Assembly: GCF_000686585.1 (NCBI RefSeq) | Contig: NZ_JMKY01000001.1 | Span: forward strand, 1 to 64,000 | DNA: 64,000 nucleotides | Source of the DNA: Mycoplasmopsis lipofaciens ATCC 35015 | Lineage (GTDB): Bacteria > Bacillota_I > Bacilli_A > Mycoplasmatales > Metamycoplasmataceae | Direction: 5' to 3' | In this document: positions 58,638 through 64,000 of the stretch, one piece after another | How the letters are laid out: each line of letters begins with the position of its first letter | Numbering within the stretch: position 1 is the first letter of the stretch | The notes under the pieces: generated by a model | Told to the model about the DNA's origin: nothing | What the model saw: the letters and a program-made list of their open reading frames with translations, nothing else | Databases searched by the model: none | Translations under genes and position numbers: made by a program

Positions 58638-59594
58638 ATGAATTACAATAAAGATTTTATGAAAATCACCGATGGTGAGAAATTATGAGCAATGGAAAAA
58701 AAGAGATTTAGACCATTTATTATAGCTTCCATTTTTGCCTTTGCTTTTTTAACAATTGTAGCAATTTTAAATTGATTATTTCCATTGGCTTTAAACAACA
58801 TTTGAAAAAAAGCTAATAGTGCAGCGTTTTCTGATAATAGTGGCAAAATAGATATTGATAAGTTGCAATATGTTTTTAATAGCACTGTAATATGGAGTTC
58901 TATTTTTGTTTTTGCAGCAATAGCTATGTTAGTATATTTTATAATTGGCATTAGCAAAAGTTATAAATCTAAAACTTTTATTAAATTGTACAATTGACCA
59001 ATTGCTGTTTATGGTGTTTATACATTTTTTCAAATAATTTGATTATTTTGATCATTTAGAGTTTTAATACATCCTCAAACAATATCAATGGAAGAGGTTT
59101 ATTATAAAATTTATTCTTCACTAACTGCGGTTTTAACTATTTTGTTTTATTTCTTATTTGTTAGACAAATGAAATATATTAAATTTGCTTTTTTAAATGT
59201 TGAAAGAGTAAAACAATTGAAAAGATTTGAGGAAGAAATGAAACAATATGATAAAAATAATATTTTTAACAATTTGTTTGGCTTTAATCCATCGCAAAAT
59301 AATGAGAAAAATGATTCAAATAATACTAAAAATAACGTTGAAGAGGCTGAAATAGTCGATGAAAAATCAAAACAAAGAAAAGATAATTTTGATAAATTAA
59401 TAAAATTACCAAATGAAAAATTATATTTAGCTGCCCAAAAATTATATATTCATGGCTATGAAAAAATGTCTAAAGAGGAACTTGTAAATTTAATTTTAGA
59501 TATAAATGATCAAAAACAAAATGTTAAGAAAAGTGATGATTCGCAATCTAAAGAATCAAATTCAAATAATGATAAAGAGGATGATAACAATTAA
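58638..59594 (+). CDS. Membrane protein with Rho-N-like C-terminal domain
   Basis: 318 residues, no full-length family recognised. Four membrane segments lie at about 27-50, 85-108, 118-142 and 158-178. The cytosolic tail carries a charged coiled segment, an Asn-rich linker, then NEKLYLAAQKLYIHGYEKMSKEELVNLIL (key residues A, I, G, K, EEL). That is the helix-extended-helix pattern of Rho-N/SAP-type nucleic-acid-binding domains. It ends in an acidic Asn/Asp/Ser tail. Seven TGA codons encode Trp. TTTAGGAG precedes the ATG. It could tether DNA or RNA to the membrane; that is inference. Confidence 0.7.
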
Positions 59595-59616
59595 TTTACT
59601 TCGGTAAATTTTTTGT
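59593..59616 (+). terminator. Terminator with TTCG tetraloop
   Basis: AATTTAC-TTCG-GTAAATT followed by T residues, directly between the membrane-protein stop and rnhB. Confidence 0.8.
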
Positions 59617-59625
59617 TATTTAAAA

Positions 59626-60225
59626 ATGCTTAATTTCGAACAAAAATTGGAAAATAAATATAAAATAATTGCTGGCTTCGACGAAGCTGGACGTGGATGC
59701 TGCGCAGGACCGTTAGTTATTGCTTGCGTCGTGTTTCCTAAAAATTATAGAAATGATAATATAAATGATTCAAAAAAAATAAGTGCTAAGCAAAGAATTA
59801 TTGCTTTTGATCAAATAATATCTGATTGTATTGAATACCATATTGAAATTCTTTCTCCAAAACAAGTGGATGAATTTAATCCTAAACAAGCATCAAGAAT
59901 AGGAATGAAGAATTGTTTAAATAAATTAAAATGTCAACCTGATTTATTAATAACTGACTTTGAAAAAATTGAAACATTAAAATATGAACAAATTAATTTG
60001 ATAAAGGGTGACCAAAAAGCTATTACTGTTGCGGCAGCATCTATATTAGCAAAAGTTACAAGAGATAATATTATGATTGAATTATCAAAAAAATATAAAA
60101 ATTTTGATTTTGCAAAACATAAAGGTTATTGTACAAAACAGCATCAAGAAGAAATGAGAATATTTGGAATAACTAATGAACATAGAAAATCATATAAAAA
60201 TGTACAAAAAATACTAAAAATCTAG
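59626..60225 (+). CDS. rnhB: Ribonuclease HII
   Basis: Removes ribonucleotides and RNA primers from DNA. 199 residues, normal. Catalytic residues are seen in AGFDEAGRGCCAGPLV (Asp-Glu near 19-20), in LLITDFE and in KGDQKAITVAAASILAKVTRD. The ATG at 59626 is 10 nt after a terminator T run and lacks a clear Shine-Dalgarno, so it may start on a very short leader or by readthrough. Confidence 0.94.
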   Translation: MLNFEQKLENKYKIIAGFDEAGRGCCAGPLVIACVVFPKNYRNDNINDSKKISAKQRIIAFDQIISDCIEYHIEILSPKQVDEFNPKQASRIGMKNCLNKLKCQPDLLITDFEKIETLKYEQINLIKGDQKAITVAAASILAKVTRDNIMIELSKKYKNFDFAKHKGYCTKQHQEEMRIFGITNEHRKSYKNVQKILKI

Positions 60226-60272
60226 TTATAATTAATAATGAGATTTTTATTTGTAAATCATGAAAGGAAAAT

Positions 60273-60374
60273 ATGAATTATTGAAATTTTATAAATTTTA
60301 AATATTTATTGTTTTCTTTTTCTTACTATTATTTTAATAGAATAAATCAATTTGGTAGGTGTAGCTCTAAATAA
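60273..60374 (+). CDS. Possible 33-residue peptide upstream of rpiR-like gene
   Basis: A short frame with a good ribosome site (GAAAGGAAA 5 nt upstream). It encodes an aromatic, hydrophobic peptide (KYLLFSFSYYYFNRINQFG) with one TGA as Trp. It may be a small membrane peptide or a leader, or chance. The rest of 60226-60424 has no other signal I can support. Confidence 0.35.
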
Positions 60375-60424
60375 TTTCCTATTTTAATTTTAAATTTAAG
60401 ACAAAATATTTTAGAGGTATATAT

Positions 60425-61276
60425 ATGACAAAAAAAGTTTTACGCCCAATACTTGATGATAATATTCCATTAACTAAAAAAGAACGTCAAGTATTGAATT
60501 TTATCAACACATTTAATGGAGATTTTTTTGATTTTTCACAACAAGAATTAGCTATTAATAGCAATACATCTAATGCAAATGTATCGCGTTTTGTTCGAAA
60601 ATACGGTTATAAAGATTATAGAGAATTTATAGCTTCAATTAACAGAGTATTAAGTAATTTTTCTAAAAAGTACCCTATTTCATGAAGTGAAGATGATAGG
60701 TTTAATAATTATAAATTAATTGCAGCATCTCATAAATATGCTTTAGATAATACATATAACGAGGAATTATTAGAAAAAATTGTTGAAGCTGCTAAACTTA
60801 TCAATGAATCGAGCACAATATATTTACATGGTTCTGGTGCATCTCATAGAGCTTCAATAGATTTAGCATCTAATTTTTTAAAAATTGGAAAAAACGTAAT
60901 ATTTGCTAGTGAATTTCATATTTTTTTTCCAAGTTTAGCAAATATCAAACAGAATGATTTAATTGTTATATTTTCAAATAATTTACAAACCAATGAAGCG
61001 AAATTTATTTTAAATCAGGCAACAAAAAAGAATATAAAAACAATTGTTATAACTTCAAATAATGAAGAAGAATCACTAGGAGATATAGATGTTTATTTGC
61101 GTTATAGAAAAATACATGATGAACATATTCTAGTGCCTCTAAGTAGTAAAATTGCTCAAATTTTAATTGGTGATTTATTATTTGAGGCAATTTTAGAAAT
61201 AGATCCAAAAAATTATGAAAAATTAAATAATTCTAAAAAAATTATTTATGAATGATCAAAAATAAATAAAAATTAA
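60425..61276 (+). CDS. RpiR-family transcriptional regulator
   Basis: 283 residues. An N-terminal helix-turn-helix domain (about 15-80: LTKKERQVLNFI, FSQQELAINSNTSNANVSRF, VRKYGYKDYREF) precedes a SIS sugar-phosphate-binding domain (about 115-250: STIYLHGSGASHRASIDLAS, DLIVIFSNN). It probably senses a phosphosugar and controls sugar genes; targets are unknown. TTAGAGG precedes the ATG. The 3' end lies in the 35-bp direct repeat that marks a mobile insertion, which has separated the gene from its original terminator, now at 63903. Confidence 0.88.
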
Positions 61277-61296
61277 GTATTAAAAAACATTCTTTT
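61262..61296 (+). repeat. 35-bp direct repeat, left copy
   Basis: ATAAATAAAAATTAAGTATT... at 61262-61296 is identical to 63883-63917. The copies flank 2.59 kb holding a gene fragment, a reductase gene and an IS, and look like the target duplication of a long-TSD element. Confidence 0.85.
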
Positions 61297-61425
61297 TTAG
61301 TAAAAGTTCCAAACAAAGAAGTAGAAGACTTTAAATGAGTAAATATTGATGAAATAATGAGTATGATAAAAAATAATATATTTTTAGATTATTATGAAGA
61401 AATGATTGATTTTTTATTTTCATAG
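61291..61425 (+). pseudogene. 3' fragment of a Nudix-like gene
   Basis: A startless open frame of 44 codons (HSFLVKVPNKEVEDFKWV..., ending MIDFLFS). Its pattern (F-L-V-x-V, then E-x-x-D-F-K-W-V, then I-D-E-I) resembles the part after the Nudix box of MutT-type hydrolases. The 5' part is missing, cut at the edge of the left direct repeat. The family call is tentative. Confidence 0.4.
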
Positions 61426-61480
61426 TAAAAATCTAAAAAAGTAATGGAGAAAAAACACTAAGAGAATAGAGGATTTATAT

Positions 61481-62056
61481 ATGAAAAAAATATTGATAAT
61501 AAATTGTGACCCAATTCTCGGTTCTTTTAATGAAAAAATTGCAAAAATTTATTATGAAGAATCAGTTTTAAAAAATAATCAAGTTAAGATTTTAAATCTT
61601 AGAGAATTAGATTTCGAAATAAATTTGAAAAACGGGTATAAAACAATTATGGAATTAGAACCAGATTTAAAAAAGGCTTGATATTTGATTAAAGAATCTG
61701 ATCATTTAGTTTTTATTCATCCTGTATGATGAGGGGGTTTTCCGGCTTTAATGAAAGGTTTTATTGATAGAATTTTTTTACCTGGACAAGCTTTTAAATT
61801 TAAAAAAAATAGTAATTTATGAGAAAAGTATTTAATAAACAAAACAGCACATATTTTAACAACTTGTGATAGTCCAAAATGAGCGTATAAATATATATTT
61901 AAACAACCCGGTGTTAATCAATTAAAAAAATGTATTTTAAATTTTTGTGGAATTAAAGTTAAAAAAACATATATAGTAGGTTCATTAAAATTCAAAAATG
62001 ATTTACAAAAGAAAAAAGTTTTTAAGAAAATTCAAAAAATAGCTTCAAAAATTTAA
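61481..62056 (+). CDS. Flavodoxin-like NAD(P)H quinone reductase
   Basis: 191 residues with a flavodoxin fold of the NQO/MdaB-like family. It starts KKILIINCDPILGSFN (phosphate loop). HPVWWGGFPALMKGFIDRIFLPGQAF (key residues W, GG, P, G, R) is the FMN/FAD-binding signature, and FCGIKVKKTYIVGSL is the end typical of the group. Six TGA codons encode Trp, so it is adapted to the host code. It sits between the 35-bp repeats next to the IS and may be cargo. A weak GAGGAT ribosome site precedes the ATG. Confidence 0.87.
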
Positions 62057-62227
62057 AATAATCAGAAAATTAAAATCATATTTTTTAAATTTAATAAAGC
62101 AAAAATAATAATTTAGTTGTTTTAAAAATAAAAGAATAAATAACTGTTAAAAGATTTATCGTGAAAATTTAATTTTTAAAACAAATGAAAAAATAAATTT
62201 AATAAAAAAGTATAAAAAAAGTAAAAA
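62057..62227. other. AT-rich spacer before the IS
   Basis: 171 nt of nearly pure A/T between the reductase gene and the left IS end. No gene, tRNA or strong hairpin is seen. It does not match the 35-bp repeat that abuts the right IS end. Confidence 0.6.
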
Positions 62228-63882
62228 TGTAAAGCGCAAAACAAAATCGAGAACTTTTTATGTTTAATTTACTTTAAAAATTTATGTAAAAAAAACTATA
62301 ATTCCATAGGAATTATGGTTCTGTTTAGACCTATCTCATTACTTTGAAAATTCTACAAGATGGGTTTTTTCTATATCCTTTCTTCATTCGTTGAAAAATT
62401 TAATAATTTCGTCATTTTGAATTGTAATTTTTTTAGTGTTTGGTCATCAGGATTAGGTTTAATTAATTTACGATTTAACTGATCAACTAAATCGCTGATC
62501 ATAATATAAAATGAGCAACTTCTTTCTCTTCAATTGTATATTTCTTTAACATAACTTTGACTAGAGTCAAACTTGAATTGGATACAGAATTTTTGAAAAT
62601 CGTTTAAGTTTTTTCCACTTAAAATTTCCGTTTTATATTCTTTATAATTTATTAAAAAGCACAGCTATCCAGAGATCTTGATTATGAATTGAACATCATC
62701 ATCAGAAGATATAAATTCTCGTTGACCTTCTTCATTAATTGAAACATAAAATTGATTCTTAAATTGAACTTTAGAAGCATAAATCTTTCTTTTAATTGTT
62801 AAGAATAGTTTTCAATCATCATCTTTTGCTTTAACAAACAAATTTTCTTTATATAGATAGTATTTTTTGTTTCAATTATTCTATTTTTGTTTTTTATAAA
62901 AGATTCAAAATTATTAATTTTTAGTAAATAAAGATGTGCTGGAAGAAATTTTTGTAAAGAGTCATTGGCACGTTCAACATGTGGCTTAAAAATATCTATG
63001 CTAGAAGATTCTAATTCAATACATTTTGCATTTAATGATTGTTTTAATGGTGTATCTGTTAAATCAGATCTTCAAAAAGTTTTTCTTTTATCAGAACGAA
63101 TTGTTTTTGTTTTACCATATGTTTTAAACATATCTTCAAGTAATTTCATATATCCTAAATTTGTTTCTTCTTTTTCAATATGAAGAGATAAAATTCTTGA
63201 GGTTGATGCGTCCACAGCCACATAAATATGTGATTTTTAACCATTCATTCACTCATGTTGACATACATCGATTTCAACAATTTCACCAAATTTAGATTTT
63301 TTTTATTACATTTTCTAGCTTTTTTGACAGCTTTCTCTTTACTCTTATTCAGCTTAATTATATCTTTTAAATATTTGCTATTTTTGATCCTTTTTTAAAT
63401 TTCTCAGTTTTTTTCTTGCTTCACTTCACTTCTTTTTAGACATAAATTTCGTTCAAAAACCGCGAGAAAATAAGTTATTTAAAAAAGAGTGATTTTAGTT
63501 TCATCTTCAATACAAAATTCATAAAATAGTTCAGTGTAATATCATGATCAACTTTATTTTTGAATACCTTTTTTGAAAGTTCATAATATTTGATTATTAA
63601 TTTATCGACATCTTTTACTGAAATTTGTCTCTTAAATTGATTGTTTTTATTTAAAATATCGTATTTCATTTTTTTAACCATTCGCCAACTTAATTCTATT
63701 TTTTTACTTATTCAATTTATTGGTTTGTTCAAATTATTTGCAATTATTTTATATTGAAATTCTTTCTTCAATTCATAATCTGTTTTTGAATTTTCTTGAT
63801 ATTTTTTTCATATCCAAAAAATTATAAAAGTTCTTACTTTTGATTCACCGATTAAGTTCTTATTTTTGATTTGCACTTGACA
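62228..63882 (-). mobile_element. Degenerate insertion sequence (ISNCY/IS1202-like)
   Basis: About 1655 bp bounded by imperfect inverted ends: left TGTAAAGCGCAAAACAAAAT, right (reverse complement) TGTCAAGTGCAAATCAAAAA. The solo end at 44021 matches both. The enclosed minus-strand transposase is broken. The long target duplications of 32-35 bp seen at both sites agree with IS1202-type elements, which make unusually long duplications. Family placement rests on the transposase motifs and the duplication length. Confidence 0.75.
62371..63830 (-). pseudogene. Decayed DDE transposase
   Basis: Transposase remains spread over several frames. An N-terminal helical DNA-binding part runs to about 63475 (ELKKEFQYKIIANNLNKP, LFFK). 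A damaged stretch with frameshifts follows. A catalytic core begins VEIDVCQHEWMNG, TAA, KSHIYVAVDASTSRIL, then IEKEETNLGYMKLL, TIRSDKRKTFW and FKPHVERANDSLQKFLPAHL. The Asp residues of VEID and RSDKR and the VERAN-SLQ block match the IS1202 group of ISNCY transposases. At least one internal TAA, one more after QFIIKISG and frameshifts make it inactive. Confidence 0.75.
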
Positions 63883-63917
63883 ATAAATAAAAATTAAGTA
63901 TTAAAAAACATTCTTTT
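63883..63917 (+). repeat. 35-bp direct repeat, right copy
   Basis: Directly abuts the right IS end and is identical to 61262-61296. Downstream sequence continues into a hairpin whose left arm begins inside the repeat, so this side keeps the original context after the RpiR-like gene. Confidence 0.85.
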
Positions 63918-63962
63918 AACAAAAATATTTAGAATTTTTGTACTTAATAGAATGTTTTTTAA
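63903..63962 (+). terminator. Probable original terminator of the RpiR-like gene
   Basis: AAAAAACATTCT at 63903-63914 pairs with AGAATGTTTTTT at the far end, with a second inner hairpin (AACAAAAAT / AATTTTTGT). Only the left arm is duplicated at 61262-61296, so the gene lost this terminator through the insertion. Nothing further is seen up to 64000. Confidence 0.65.
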
Positions 63963-64000
63963 TTTATTGTTTCAACAAAAAATATTGAATTTTTTAAAAA

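Noticed and set aside
62965-63183. 72-codon plus-strand frame
   Set aside because: Antisense shadow of the decayed transposase, whose DDE motifs read on the minus strand.

Overview
The window comes from a mollicute, most likely a Mycoplasma of the hominis group. It is very AT-rich, and in-frame TGA codons sit where the protein families have tryptophan, for example in pyrG, ileS, secDF, smc and the P-type ATPase, so translation table 4 applies. Genes are packed tightly, often with TAATG stop-start overlaps. The species is not identified. Most of the window is housekeeping chromosome. Accessory or decaying DNA is limited to about 35.5-36.6 kb, 43-44.1 kb and 61.3-63.9 kb.

Layout. At 1-2145 lies the 3' part of a 23S rRNA gene with no 5S gene behind it. 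A HAD phosphatase (minus strand) and eight tRNA genes follow. Next come pyrG-ileS-lspA, aspS (minus), a 912-residue repeat-containing lipoprotein, tRNA-Ser, rpsD and rpmE. The heat-shock genes hrcA-grpE follow behind a CIRCE operator, then small membrane proteins including MscL, a small double-glycine-leader peptide, rplU-rpmA, a zinc alcohol dehydrogenase, a DprA-like gene, a second HAD gene and a YitT-like membrane protein. A minus-strand operon runs asp23-fakA-plsX-rnc-smc (30.7 to 24.0 kb). On the plus strand are recO, two tandem DHH phosphoesterases, a nitroreductase and deoB.

From 35.5 to 36.6 kb there is a nuclease pseudogene and a roughly 370-nt intergenic segment rich in long nested inverted repeats, probably an unrecognised structured RNA. 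The operon rarA-pheS-ung-pheT-glyA occupies 42.9 to 36.6 kb on the minus strand. It is followed by small membrane-protein genes, an insertion-sequence scar, and dnaK with its own CIRCE. Then come tRNA-Gly, a glycosyltransferase, five more tRNAs, ruvA-ruvB, a fused secDF, ymdB with an isochorismatase-like hydrolase, an M42 peptidase (minus), a P-type ATPase of the MgtA type, rluD, a membrane protein with a Rho-N-like tail, rnhB and an RpiR-type regulator. The window ends in a mobile region: 35-bp direct repeats flank a gene fragment, a quinone-reductase-like gene and a decayed DDE-transposase element.

How it works together. HrcA probably represses itself with GrpE, and separately DnaK, through the two CIRCE sites. 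PlsX and FakA feed membrane lipid synthesis, and Asp23, RNase III and SMC share that transcript. RuvAB, RecO, Ung, RarA and SMC form a reduced repair and chromosome-maintenance set. Several genes (hrcA, mscL, the yitT-like gene, secDF, rluD) have a -10 box only 7-11 nt before the start codon and no Shine-Dalgarno sequence, so they are probably leaderless.
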